A stretch of DNA of 64,000 bases. Source: Symbiodinium microadriaticum. Taxonomy: Eukaryota > Sar > Dinophyceae > Suessiales > Symbiodiniaceae. The stretch lies in NCBI GenBank assembly GCA_001939145.1, contig LSRX01000701.1, forward strand, positions 329,305-393,304. Reading direction: 5' to 3'. Positions within the stretch are counted from its first letter, which is position 1. Each line of letters opens with the position of its first letter. The notes under the pieces are model-generated. The model had not been told where the DNA came from and ran no database searches. It saw only the letters and a list, made by a program, of their open reading frames with translations. A program made the translations under genes and the position numbers. Positions 32,998 to 43,790 of the stretch are shown here, one piece after another.

Positions 32998-33125
32998 CTT
33001 ATGCTATAATATTCCGAGCTATAATATGGCGACCACTATATCATGTGCTATACGAACTTTGAGTGCAATATAGTACATGTCATAGTGCGTGGTGTATGTA
33101 GTAGTAGAATATGACAAGCATGAAC
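32998..33125. repeat. AT-rich TATAAT-type tract
   Basis: Degenerate CTATAATAT/CTATATCATG words following the telomere-type cluster. Confidence 0.55.
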
Positions 33126-33452
33126 TTCCGCTATTCTATCAACTCGGCAGCTGAGGAAAGCCAGCCAGGGCACATGGCTTTCTTCTGCTCCAGAAAGGAA
33201 TCAATCGCCTGAAGCACCATCGTGACAGGAGTATGCTCTACTCGACAGGTAGAATCGGAAGTTGCCAGTCATTGACACAGCTAGCAGACAGTGACGTAGT
33301 GTGTGCTTCGTCAAGTTGCTGGTAGCTCCAGGTGTCCGAGAACTGCATGAACTCTCTCGACGCACCTCCGGCAAACGACAGGCGTTTCAGACGCTACCCT
33401 TCGTGTACTACGAAGTGCGACGCTGCTTGATAGCATCGGCTGCACTGGCCAG

Positions 33453-34254
33453 TTAGCCGTGAGGAAAAAAGACTGTCAGTCGAGCTAGGTGAAACCATGG
33501 CCTGGATGCTTCATGGATCTCTGTGCGAATCACGTGGAGCTCCATTTGCCAGAATTCGAAGACAGCACTGTCGGGGAAGCGCTCTGCCGCCCACTGAAGA
33601 AACAGATTGGAAGCTGCGAAGTCATCTGCAGTTATGGCTTCGCCGAGGTATGTTTTCCTTAGCTTAGAATTTTCAAGCAATTCAGTGGAAGCTTCGAGCC
33701 GTCGTCGTCAACTCTCATTTCAAGCAAAGGCCATTGGAACTGCACCTCGGCAAGTCTTTCTGGCTCTTATCAGGAGAAGCCTCTCTCACGGGCACGTTCT
33801 GAGGCCGGTAACCTGCACTGCCGAGCTTCATCCAGATGTTGTAGGCTAGAAGCACCAGCACCGCAAACGGGGCCATGATGCCCTCTTGCACGTAACCTGA
33901 ACACTGGTTGCGGCTACACTTCGTCTCCGACAGGCGAGTGCGCAGTGCTCCCAAACCCGAAACTATGCCGATCTTCTCTCGTGATGCTCTTCAACGGATG
34001 CCGCTCGGCTTACTCAAACTCGCTTCAGCTGCTTCGGTCTTGAAGCCAGCGATCTGGAACAGTTCCTTCGAAGGCTTCCTCTGCATGGCTTCAACTAAAC
34101 TCGGCATGTGCCTACCAGCGCCCGCCCAACCTGAACAATCGCCCGCTACGACCGCTACGATGCCTCTGACACAAGGGCGAAACTTGGTTTTCGTCTGCTG
34201 CTCGGGAAGAAGCTTGTGAAAATAATGCTTGACAAATCGCCGAGTGCTCACCAT
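33453..34254 (-). other. probable exon pieces of an unrecognised minus-strand gene
   Basis: Three protein-like stretches occur in minus-strand order. At about 34000-34110 there is a Lys/Glu-rich stretch (EAMQRKPSKELFQIAGF). At about 33840-33915 there is a hydrophobic helix (GIMAPFAVLVLLAYNIWMKL). At 33500-33680 there is an acidic/aromatic stretch (GEAITADDFAASNLFLQWAA, then FPDSAVFEFWQMELHVIR). They lie in frames separated by stops, as exons would. The last vaguely resembles the helical TPR-like region of dinoflagellate channel/cyclase proteins, but this is a weak impression. Exon limits were not determined, and it may be a decayed gene. Confidence 0.3.
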
Positions 34255-34261
34255 GCAAGGC

Positions 34262-34305
34262 TAGACGCCTGAACCCTTAAGCCCCAAACCCTAAACCCTA
34301 AACCA
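34262..34305 (+). repeat. short telomere-type repeat
   Basis: CCCTTAAGCCCCAAACCCTAAACCCTAAACC. Confidence 0.7.
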
Positions 34306-34455
34306 CCTCAATCCCCAAGATCGTCCACAAGGCCGGGTGGCAATCGTGGAGCAGCTGAAGGGCATCCGCGCGGCTGCCCTGCAGCGTGCGGCCGCCAGCC
34401 TGCCGATTGAGAAACTGGGCTGCCTCCCTTTGGCGAAGCACCCCATCCACAAATA

Positions 34456-34522
34456 ATTATGTGTATGTATATATATATATATGCATATATATATATATAT
34501 GTGTGTGTGTGTGTTCGTATAC

Positions 34523-34559
<37 letters not shown>

Positions 34560-35112
34560 ATGTATGTATGTATGTATGTATGTATGTATGTATGTATGTA
34601 TGTATGTATGTATGTATGTATGTATATGTGTATGTATGTATGTATGTANTATGTATGTATGTATGTATGTATGTATGTATGTATGTATGTATGTATGTAT
34701 GTATGTATATGTGTATGTATGTATGTATGTATGTATGTATGTATATATATTTATTTATTTATTTATTTATTCATTTATTTTTTTTTTATATGTGTATGTG
34801 TGTTTGTGTTTGTATACATATATATGTATATATGTATATGTATACGTGCATGTGGTGTGTGTGTGTACATATATGTATATACCTAAACATATATGCATGT
34901 ATGTATGTATGCATGCATGCATGCATGCATGTATGTATGTATGTATGTATACATACATACATTTTTGTCAACACAAACAGACATATAGAAATTTGTTTAT
35001 CATTTATCTATATATATACACATGAATATATGTCTATATATATATATTATAACAGTTATAAAACTCGAATAATATATATATATATATATATATATATGTG
35101 CGTGTGTATAAA
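34456..35112. repeat. large TA/(TATG)n/(TTTA)n compound microsatellite
   Basis: TA-rich start, a long (TATG)n array at ~34556-34742 with a single unknown base at 34649, (TTTA)n at ~34750-34780, more TATG, GCAT and CATA words, then TA runs to 35097. The single N probably marks uncertain copy number. Confidence 0.95.
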
Positions 35113-35399
35113 AACAGACATAGATATAGATATATGTATATGTAAATGTATGCATATCTGTTTGTATATCTGTTTTACTACTATTCGTATTATTGTTGTT
35201 ATTACGAGTACTATTCTTAATATTGTTATTACTACTATTTTTATGATTACTACTATTATCATTATTATGGTTTCGCTGTACATACTCTTTATGTATTCAT
35301 TATGTAGTTTTGAGGTGGGGCTGAGTTCGGGCTCTGCTAGAGTTTCCATGAACCCCTGGGCCCCTGGGGCACAAACGTCTCTCCAGAAGACAACTCAAA

Positions 35400-36315
35400 C
35401 CTTGTCCGATCCCCTATCCCACGCTTCAGGCCATACCTTCGATGCTACTCGGAGCATCTGGGGTGGCAGCATGGAAAGCACCTGGGTGGGCGAAGGCATC
35501 ACGACCTCATGCCTCACGGCCTCAAGAAGAGACTGCAGACTAGCCCCACTTCACTTCAAAGGCGCCCCGATTGCACGCAAATGTAATGATCATGAGCTCT
35601 GCATGGCGGGGATGGATCTTCCTCGAGTCCCTCTGAGTTCCTTCAAGGGACTAAATTGAAAAGGCCCATGACGAAAGCAGCAAAACTTCGAACGAAGGTC
35701 GCTTCGGGACCATCGAAGCGCAGACCTCCAGAAGTGCAGGCCGCGCTTTTCACTGTTGAAATCAAGGCTCTCGAGCCTCGATGGAAAAAAATGTAGATAT
35801 ATATATATATATACACATATATATATATATATATATATATATGTCTGTGTCTGTGTCTGTGTCTCTGTCTCTTTCTCTGTCTCTGTCTCTGTCTCTGNNN
35901 NNNNNNNNNNNNNNNNNNNNNNNNNNNNNNNNNNNNNNNNNNNNNNNNNNNNNNNNNNNNNGTGCGTGGGTGTGGGTGGGTGTGGGTGTGATGGGTGTGG
36001 GTGTAGGTGTGGGTGTGGGTGTGGGTGTGTGTGTGTGTGTGCGCGCACGCGCGCATGTCCATATCCATGTATATATATATATATATACACACACACACCC
36101 CTGTGTCTACTTTTATTGGTATTCATCTACATTCAGAATCACTATACATTCGTAAATACACATATATGCCACCAATGGCATGTCAGAAAGTGGGAGCAGC
36201 ATGGAAAGCACAGAGCCTTCCTCGAAGTCCCGGATATACCGCAGTGATCGCACCAAGTTCACGCCGGACTTGAGCCATGCGTTCTTTGCAGCTTGCACCA
36301 CTCCTGGAGCAACTT
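35400..36315 (-). CDS. two probable exons of an unrecognised gene, 730-bp intron
   Basis: The upstream exon (about 36315 down to 36212) follows an AG at TTGCTCCAG and encodes KNAWLKSGVNLVRSLRYIRD then FEEGS. The proposed intron is 35482-36211. It starts with GT and ends with CCCAG on the minus strand. The downstream exon starts at 35481 in the same phase and encodes VLSMLPPQMLRVASKVWPEA then WDRGSDKV before a stop, or less if a donor lies earlier. The 16 bases GTGCTTTCCATGCTGC occur at the start of both the intron and the downstream exon, so the joined frame is unambiguous. The intron contains TA/GT microsatellites and an assembly gap. Further minus-strand protein-like stretches at 36480-36900 may be earlier exons. 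No family recognised. Confidence 0.35.
35798..36090. repeat. TA / GTCTCT / GGGTGT compound microsatellite
   Basis: TA runs, GTCTGT/CTCT, then after the gap GTGGGTGTGG and GT runs. The motif order matches the right flank of the first gap. It lies inside the proposed 730-bp intron. Confidence 0.9.
35898..35961. other. assembly gap (64 N)
   Basis: 64 unknown bases inside the GTCTCT/GGGTGT microsatellite. Confidence 0.99.
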
Positions 36316-37905
36316 AGCAGGCGCACTGTATAGTATATTACTAGTGTATCAAAACATATTATAATACTTCTCATGTAACAATTACACTGATCGTAACAAC
36401 TGATAATGAGCGGTTTTATGCTACAGTACTACTATAGGCCTGTATGCATCAAAGGGGCACTGGCCCAGCTCACACAGATCCTTTTCTGACCGGCGACAAC
36501 GAGACACCTGCCCTCTTCTGTCCTGCGATCAGGTAGACCATACCCAAAAGCATCTTCTGGCCGACCCACGGCGAGTCCTGCAGGTGGAAAGCGGAAATCT
36601 TGCTTTCGAGCTCAGGTCGCTGTTTGTGTTTTCATCACTGAAAATGACCAGAAGGCATGCATCTGCACATGTTCGCAATTGCACAAATGTGAACCGGAAA
36701 GATGCGGATTCGATACCGACCTGCCGAGAGAGTCCTCCAAAAGCAAGCTCTCGGCTGTCCAGACGCGTGCCAAGCATTCATCCAGTTGGTCATTGGCAAA
36801 GGAAAGTAGGCCGAACCTGCAAAGCCGCTTCCACTGGGGCTATGCATCACCGAGGCCTTCTCTAGCGCAAGGTCTTGGCAGATCAATCCGGAATCAAATG
36901 CCCTTGCAAGGCTTACCTTCATGGAGCTACAAGCCGCTGGTCCTTCACGACAAAGAGAGCACATGAAAGCACACACGTGCAGAAGCTGATCCCCAAACCA
37001 CTGAACCCTCAGGTTTGCGGGAGCTAGGGGCTTGGAGTGCCTGGCACGAGCCTTACTGACCCAAAATCGCCCAAAGATGTCGTAAACCCAAAAAGAAGAA
37101 GGCTAACTAGGTGGGTCCCCCAGGACGGACTCAGCTTAGGCTTCCAGAACACCCCCTTTTGTCTGAACCCCGGAATTTCCCGAATCCCAAAAAAAGGGCC
37201 GAGTGGCATAAAGCTGACCATCGTGTAGATCAGAGCAAAGGCACCGCGAGTGTCGCGACCACCTTTGGGCCGCGGGCCTCGGCGAAGGGTTCGGGGCATC
37301 TGAGGCGAAGGGTTCGGGGCATAAGCGTTGGGTTTAGGGTTTAGGAAGTTAGGGTTTAGGACACACGGCAAGGACTCACAACGACTGGTCTCGTGCAGCT
37401 GCGACAGATTTGAGGAGCTGCTTCCCGACGAGACGTACTGCAGTTGATTTTCCCAGCTTGTGCACCTGTGCCCCGCCCCGGAGCATGGCAGACCCCACCT
37501 TGCCGGAAAGAACAATACCGCGGCAGAGTCGAAACAGGATGATGTACTTTGTAGAAGGAAGACGGACGGGAGTCTAGAAGTTCAGAAAGTAAGCCAAGAA
37601 GTGTCAGAACTGCCGCGGAGTCCCTAGAAAGTGCTGCACAGGAGGAGCCTGCGCAGTCCACCCTGTGAGCTTGTGAAACGGGTCCCTTGCAGGACCAACC
37701 CAATGAAGACAGGCACGCAGGCCAGAACAAATGCATCCCGCCCAGAACGCCAGTACTGGAGTTTAAGAGAGTGGGTTTCAACCATGAACATCGGCTCAAC
37801 TTCTGGAGCCTTGGCTGGCGTCCTTCGCGATGCCATTCTGTGACCCTGGCTAGGTGCTGTTTCTGACTAGATCACAGGCTAAATTTCAAGCTCAGCTGCA
37901 CGGTC
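36316..37905. other. no confident gene; possible exons and a telomere-type word
   Basis: AT-rich to about 36430. The minus strand at about 36480-36570 (GQKMLLGMVYLIAGQ) and about 36700-36830 (FANDQLDECLARVWTAESLL) is protein-like and could belong to the gene downstream. TTTAGGG words occur at about 37329-37357 after two copies of GCGAAGGGTTCGGGGCAT. Confidence 0.4.
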
Positions 37906-39273
37906 TCAACAGACAGCCTTCGCCAACATGTCCTCAATCTCTTTCAGCATGAACCGTCCATGCTCGCGTCGATTGATCGGCTGAGCTGAAGTGCAGGAAA
38001 CATTTGTTCGCTGCTCGCCGTTGTAGCTGTCCGGCTTCGCACGCAGCTGCACCTGCACGATCCGAGCATAGTAGCAACTCTTCATCTTGGCCTCCACAGC
38101 CTCGCGCCCCTGGTTGTTCTCGATGTCAGCAACCTCCTGCGCCGTCATTCCAAGAACTTTCTCGGCCGCCTGGTGGAAAGTCGTGACCCAGAAGTTGCCA
38201 GTTGCATCTTCGAATCGGCAGCGCAAATTGAGACGTGGTGCAGCCTTGACAACCTTGTTGCACACAGCGCAGAAACTACTGTCGTCGACACGCCGATTAC
38301 ACGGCAGGCCGTTGCCTTCCTTTGGCTCCAAGCAGGCATTGTAGTAGAGCGGCTGGATGTCGTCCCTCTTGCGAAGCTGGACTGAGGCAAGCCGGCAGTA
38401 GGCAGAGTACATCTCCTGCTCGTTTAGAAGCTGCTCGGACTTCTGCTTCATCTCCAACACATCCATGAGCTTGCCAGCGATTCGAGCTCCGGCACCGCCC
38501 GTTGTCTGCGAGATCAAGGTCAGGTTCTGCGCATGGCCACCCTGTGTCCACCAGGCTTTTACCTTCTGCGCTTCGGGCATCTCAGGGTTGAAAGCCAGCG
38601 AGCCGCTCTCCATCAAGGACCCGCTCAAGCCTCCTTGCCACTCCTTCACCGTTACTCCCTTCATGACGACCACCGGATGGCCCTGAAACTCCGAGTCATC
38701 CTTTTTGGCGCGATCGCCCCATATTGTGACTTGCATGCTGATGCCGCTGTCGTCTGCTAGGGTCAAAGTTCTCTTGACAAGATCTTTCCCGTCCTTGGAG
38801 GTAAAGGCAAAGGCTTTGTCGAAGGCCGTGACGATGCCACAAACGTCCACGCTACATGGCAATGCCTTGCCCTGCACGGAGCGCAGTTCCACCACGGTGA
38901 ACTTGACGGCGTCAATCTTTCCATCATCTGCAACTTCATCAACCTGGGATGCTTTGTCGAAGACAAGCTCATAGCGATGCTTGCAGGCATTGAACTGCCT
39001 GTTCGCGAGCTTGACCTGCCCCTTGCTGAGAGTGAAGCACTTGCCAACCTCCATCAGTTCAAAGTGCTTCTCCGCCGCATCGTTGAAGAAGCTTGCACGG
39101 ATCTCTCCGCCCTCAACATCAAGCAGCTCCACATGAAAGACCTTGCCCTGGCCACTTCCGTTTCTCTGCTTGAACGTTCTCAGCGGTGCTTTGCTGGTCA
39201 CACGGCCTTTGATTGTCCACTTCGTCTGATAGGTGGACAGCTCACGGATTGGGAAAAACTCGTAGCCGGTCAT
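37906..39273 (-). CDS. RPA1: replication protein A 70-kDa subunit (RPA1)
   Basis: Intronless frame of 455 codons from ATG 39273. RPA1 is the large subunit of the eukaryotic single-stranded-DNA-binding trimer used in replication, repair and recombination in the nucleus. Residues ~8-115 form OB fold DBD-A (it opens with FFPIRELSTYQTKWTIKGRV, as in other RPA1 proteins). Residues ~118-235 form DBD-B (VDVCGIVTAFDKA, LTLADDSG, VTIWGD). Residues ~285-455 form DBD-C with an inserted zinc ribbon of four cysteines near 314, 325, 335 and 338 (NAC, LPCNRR, FCAVCNK), then FWVTTFHQAAEKVLG. Typical RPA1 is ~600 residues; this one lacks the N-terminal protein-interaction domain (RPA70N) and linker, so it is a short form like those of several protists. 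The start matches the beginning of DBD-A, so either the domain is truly absent or it lies on an unrecognised upstream exon. Confidence 0.93.
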   Translation of the reverse strand: MTGYEFFPIRELSTYQTKWTIKGRVTSKAPLRTFKQRNGSGQGKVFHVELLDVEGGEIRASFFNDAAEKHFELMEVGKCFTLSKGQVKLANRQFNACKHRYELVFDKASQVDEVADDGKIDAVKFTVVELRSVQGKALPCSVDVCGIVTAFDKAFAFTSKDGKDLVKRTLTLADDSGISMQVTIWGDRAKKDDSEFQGHPVVVMKGVTVKEWQGGLSGSLMESGSLAFNPEMPEAQKVKAWWTQGGHAQNLTLISQTTGGAGARIAGKLMDVLEMKQKSEQLLNEQEMYSAYCRLASVQLRKRDDIQPLYYNACLEPKEGNGLPCNRRVDDSSFCAVCNKVVKAAPRLNLRCRFEDATGNFWVTTFHQAAEKVLGMTAQEVADIENNQGREAVEAKMKSCYYARIVQVQLRAKPDSYNGEQRTNVSCTSAQPINRREHGRFMLKEIEDMLAKAVC

Positions 39274-42200
39274 TCTCTTGGCAGCGCGGCTTCGCGACGA
39301 CGATGACTACCTTCTCCCTTGTATCTGGCTTGAAGCCGCCGAAATGGGTATGGATATGCCAAGTCCATACACAAGTCCACAAAATAACATAGTGGCCGTA
39401 ATGATTAGAACATGGTTCGGGGTAATAGATGATTTTACTATGCTTACTTGTAAATAGGGAACCCCAAAGCATTATTGATATGCTATTCATTTAGGCCCCT
39501 ACATACTACAGCATTGGCTGCGCAGTGTCAGCCAGGATGCACTCTGCGCCTTGCCGAAAAATCTTCTCGGCTCCTTTAAAGTCCTGAGATGGTTTTTGAA
39601 CCGACTTTAGGGTTTAGGCGGCTTAGGGTTCTTGAAACTCACACTCGGGCAAAGCCGGGCAAGGCCTGCAAACGCCACTGAGTCAACATTACGGCTACGA
39701 TCTACAATGTACCAGGCACGTGTCACCCAATGCGACGCTTGACGGACAAGGTTTTGGGCTGGGAAGCATGGATGAACCACATGGCAAGCCAATGCTTTCA
39801 CCACTCGCAGGACTGCAAGAGATCTGGAAGTGCAGACCCAAGCGTCGTTCGTAAAAAGATGTCGAATACCGTCCTGCAGCATCAGGCAGCTGATCTTTCT
39901 CCCTGTCTCATCTGCCTCTCATCTTCGCTTCTCGCCGCCCGATCACCAGCCTCTCTCTATATTTAATCTGGCCTCCATGCTTCCATAACTCTTCCATACC
40001 AGACCATGCCACAATTGAATCGCATCATTTGAGAAAAGCAGTGCCTTCCTGTCTCCCACCCCTCCGTGCCATCCCACGCCTCTCCCAGAGGCGTTTGTTA
40101 TCATGAGCGTTGGAGCTGGTGGCGAAGTCCCGGGAGCACACGGCCAGCGCAGGAGCGTGGAAAGAACGAGGAAGGGAGCCGCGGAACCGCCAAGCACGGC
40201 TACCACGTGTCCAGTAAGCAAGCCCCTTCACTCTGAATCTACGCACCCGGTGGCCGATGGCGGTACCGAACTGTTCGGCGGAAAACCGGCATGAAAGCAG
40301 CAACGTTCGTCACAACACTAAGGCAGAGTAGTAATAACAGTTTCGTAAAAAAGTTGTCAGATTTCATGATGCTGAAGATGATGATAACAAACGATTGACA
40401 GATGATCCCCCAACAGCGATGGAGCGCCATGACGACCGCTGCGACCGAGACGGCTGCGACGACCCGGACAACAACGACCACCACGACCGGGAGACCACCA
40501 GAATACAGGGATTTCGTGGGTCTCCTATCGCTTGCGCCTCGCGGCTACACTAACCCTTTACCATAGAACCCAATAATTACTGTCGTACTGAGTACGACAC
40601 TCCTTGACGAAGCAACAAGAATGACAACAGTAACAAGAGGAATCAACAAACGAATCCTAACATCATGAGAAGAGGAAAAGTGGCAACAGGACTAGTAGTA
40701 GTAAGAAGAAGAAGAAGAAGAGTAACAGGATAACAACAGCAACAGCAAACAACAACAACAACAACAACACCACCAACAACAACAACAACAACAACAACAA
40801 CAACCACAACCACAACCACAACAAGTAACAATAGAACTAATACCAATAACAACAATGCTACAATAACACTGCTACTACCGACAATAAAAACAAGGATACT
40901 AGCAACAACAACGATGAGAAGAATAAAAATAATAAGAACATGAATTATTATGGTTCACACACAATGAACAGGGATGATGGTAATGTCGGTGGTGATGGTG
41001 GCAGAAATGAAGATAACGATGTCGACGAAAATACCGGTAATAAGCAAAATCAAAATGGTATGATGACAGCAGGACATAAATTAATTATAACAGTATTCAT
41101 AACATTAATAATCGTAATAATCATAACAATCACGACAAGGAAACTGTACAAGAGAGGCAACAGTACTTACAACAGTAGTGTCTTTCTTCACAATTAGAAT
41201 GAGAATGATAACAACTCGGAAAACCACTATGAACTATAACCAACAACATGCATCAATACCAACATCAGTAACACCAATACCGTAGCAATAGAGCCATGAT
41301 TATAAAAATAATAGCAGTAAAAGCGAAACAACACACACACACACGCGCAGTAACCGTGGCAAGGGTAACAGTAGTAGTCTAAGTCGTGTCGTCGTCGAAG
41401 TCGCAGTGGCCGAGCAAAAACAGATCATAAACGTTAATACACTAGCCGCACGGCGCTTGAAGTGGCGTAGGAATGGTCAGAGCGAACCGGTAACTCCTGC
41501 AGGTTCCGCATGTCTTCCTGGAGCTTGTCATACTCCGGGCCATCCTGGCCACAAGGAGTCTCATTTTTGGAATTGAGTGGGGGTGATGGAAAGCTTAGCT
41601 CTTTACGATGATTATTACTATGGCTATGGCCATTATAGTATTGTATTATTGTTATGACTCATGACTATTCGTATCATCACGCAGCACCTCTCCGAAAGCA
41701 TGCAGCTCTCCGCGCACACAGAAAGGAGCCGTGTTTCTTTCAGTCTCGCTTGCGCCGGTGCTACACATTTTCTCATGCCCTCGACGGCAGAGCGTGTACA
41801 CTCGCAGGAGACCGGGGTGATCGGCGCTGGGCGCTGCAATCAACCTATGCTACGAAGGCAGCATATCCTGTGACAAATTCACACCAGTTTGAAGAAAGGT
41901 GCGGTGGGGCGCGTGTAAATAGCACGGAGGCAACACTCGGCTTCGAGCTTGCAGCAGACTATACAGTGATGGTGATGTGACTATTTTGTTGCACATGCCT
42001 TCCAAAACCATTGACACCCACCCGGAGGTAGTGACCGACCCAGCGAAATCTGTTTTACTGCGCATCTACCAAACGAAGCAGGCTTCTCATAAGCCGAGTA
42101 GCCGAACAGCAGTATCATCAATAAACACATCTGAAAGTGTCCAGAAATGGCTACTGATGTCTGGAGCTGCGCTGACGCTGAGCCGGCACTGCAAGATCCA

Positions 42201-42534
42201 AGATTGGAAGCACCGTGCAATCCACAGCTGCTTCGGTCAAGATGAGCAGAGGATGGCTTATCTGTGTTCAGTTATTGGGGTAAAAACACGATAGAATTCT
42301 GCATGGTAGCTAGGTCATGAGCACTGTAAAAAAATAACGCCAACTCCGCAAGGCCGCGTGGCGCTGCATCGCCCACGACTCCCGTGACATGGTCTCCAGT
42401 CTCTTACTGTAGATCTGTGTCTGCTCGTATCCTCTGCACTGGGTGCAGGACTGTACAGGATGGCTTGGAAGGGAATGCAGGACCCCAGACCAGCCCTTTA
42501 GGGCTTGCAAGCCGGGGCTGCAGGTCGATTCTGA
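39274..42534. other. no gene recognised; AAC-rich low-complexity block
   Basis: This starts with RPA1 upstream sequence (a degenerate CCCATTT...GGCTTCAAG about 60 bases before the ATG is a weak relict-leader candidate). A TTTAGGG word plus the dispersed motif lies at 39607-39663. Trinucleotide AAC/CAA and AAG/AAT texture runs from about 40610 to 41400. No domain recognised in any frame. Confidence 0.5.
40610..41400. repeat. degenerate AAC/CAA trinucleotide tract
   Basis: Clean (AAC)n at about 40750-40800 and degenerate A/C-rich triplets on either side. The Asn/Gln/Thr or Val/Leu-rich frames are repeat by-products. Confidence 0.8.
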
Positions 42535-43725
42535 TCACTTCTGGCCTCGCAGTGCTTGCCAGTCTTGTCGGTGGTGGACTCCAAGTGTGCCAGCTGCCTG
42601 ATCCCACCAAAGCTGCAGTGGCACACCAGGCGCTAGGCCCCATGGGATGCTGATGACGATGATCTGTTCATCTGGTGTTTTGACCTGCAGCAAGTCGTCC
42701 GGTCCCAGCGAAGTGGGGATCGGAACGTGGAGCAGCTCCAAGCCATCATCGCCGCCTTCTGCAAGTGGTGCAGAGGCCGAGGCATTGTCAAAGGCTTCCG
42801 CGGCAAAGGACATTGTGGAGTTCTGGAGCTTGCCCCTTGCTCTGGCTGCCTTCGGCACCTGGGGAGTCCGCCCTAGCAGCAAGAACTTCCGCAGGGCCAG
42901 GGGCAGTGCATGGATGCCTGCCTGGATCACAGCGGCTTTCAGCCACTCCTCCAAGCAATGCCGACGCTCCTCGATCTCTCGAGCATTGGGACTGTGCCAA
43001 ATCTTGCGTGGGAAGCTTCTAGTTGTGACGGAAATGGCGGGATCTTTCGTCAATGCCCGGAAGTGATTGTAGCGGCGCAGCACTTGCCATGGGGCACCAC
43101 TGCTAGGAACAACGACCACTTCGAAATACACGACGTTGTCGTAGACATGAACGCCTTCTGCTGGCAGCGAAATGCCAACGGTCACGCCAGTCATATCAGG
43201 AGAAGGGCCACCACCAACCACAACAACCTCCTGCCGCCTGGGTCGCGCCATGTCTTTTGGCACTGGTGCACGCGACGCAGGTGCCACAGGAAACGGAAAG
43301 TATGCCATGCCCCAGTCCCAAGGCAGGTTGTGATGTCGATGGTGCCGGTGATGGACAACTGGATGGTGATCGTCGTGACGGTGATGGTGGTGGTGGTGCT
43401 GCTGCTGGTGTTGGTGGTGCGAGTTGTCTGCATGCGCATGATGCCGCGGATCGTTCGAAGCGTGCTTCGAGTGATGATTCACGAGGTTGGAGTAGTTTGC
43501 GCTGTGTGATCGGTGGTGATGCTGCGGCTCATGGCGTGTAGTGTGGTGGTGCGTATTGTTGTGGCGCGTAGTGTCGTGGTGCGTAGTGTGGTGGTGCCTA
43601 GGGTGGTGGTGCGTAGTGTGGTGGTGCGTCGTGTGATGGTGGGTCGTGTGATGGTGTGTGACGTGGTGTGTGGCGTGGTCAACTGCCGGCGTGTGGCATC
43701 CACCGAAGTCGAAACCGTGCGTCAT
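42535..43725 (-). CDS. PX-domain protein with His-rich N-terminus
   Basis: Intronless, 396 codons from the ATG at 43725. The frame is open 25 codons further to 43800 but has no ATG there, and that part starts inside a relict spliced leader. Residues ~10-135 are extremely histidine-rich (HHTTHH repeats), from a GTG-rich minisatellite in the DNA. Residues ~178-287 form a PX domain, the phosphoinositide-binding module of sorting nexins: YFEVVVVPS, then WQVLRRYNHFRAL with the basic RRY block, then FPRK and ERRHCLEEWLKAA. Residues ~330-385 carry a VPIP...LQVKTPDEQIIVISIP...PGVPLQLWW segment, a beta-rich motif common in alveolate proteins. Inferred role: peripheral membrane protein on endosomal membranes; the His tract may bind metal or be an expansion without function. 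Confidence 0.85.
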   Translation of the reverse strand: MTHGFDFGGCHTPAVDHATHHVTHHHTTHHHTTHHHTTHHHPRHHHTTHHDTTRHNNTHHHTTRHEPQHHHRSHSANYSNLVNHHSKHASNDPRHHAHADNSHHQHQQQHHHHHHRHDDHHPVVHHRHHRHHNLPWDWGMAYFPFPVAPASRAPVPKDMARPRRQEVVVVGGGPSPDMTGVTVGISLPAEGVHVYDNVVYFEVVVVPSSGAPWQVLRRYNHFRALTKDPAISVTTRSFPRKIWHSPNAREIEERRHCLEEWLKAAVIQAGIHALPLALRKFLLLGRTPQVPKAARARGKLQNSTMSFAAEAFDNASASAPLAEGGDDGLELLHVPIPTSLGPDDLLQVKTPDEQIIVISIPWGLAPGVPLQLWWDQAAGTLGVHHRQDWQALRGQK

Positions 43726-43790
43726 CTCACAGCAGACCTTTGCCTTGACACGGTGCCACTGCCTCCCTTGTCCTTTCCTGCTGTCCCGTG

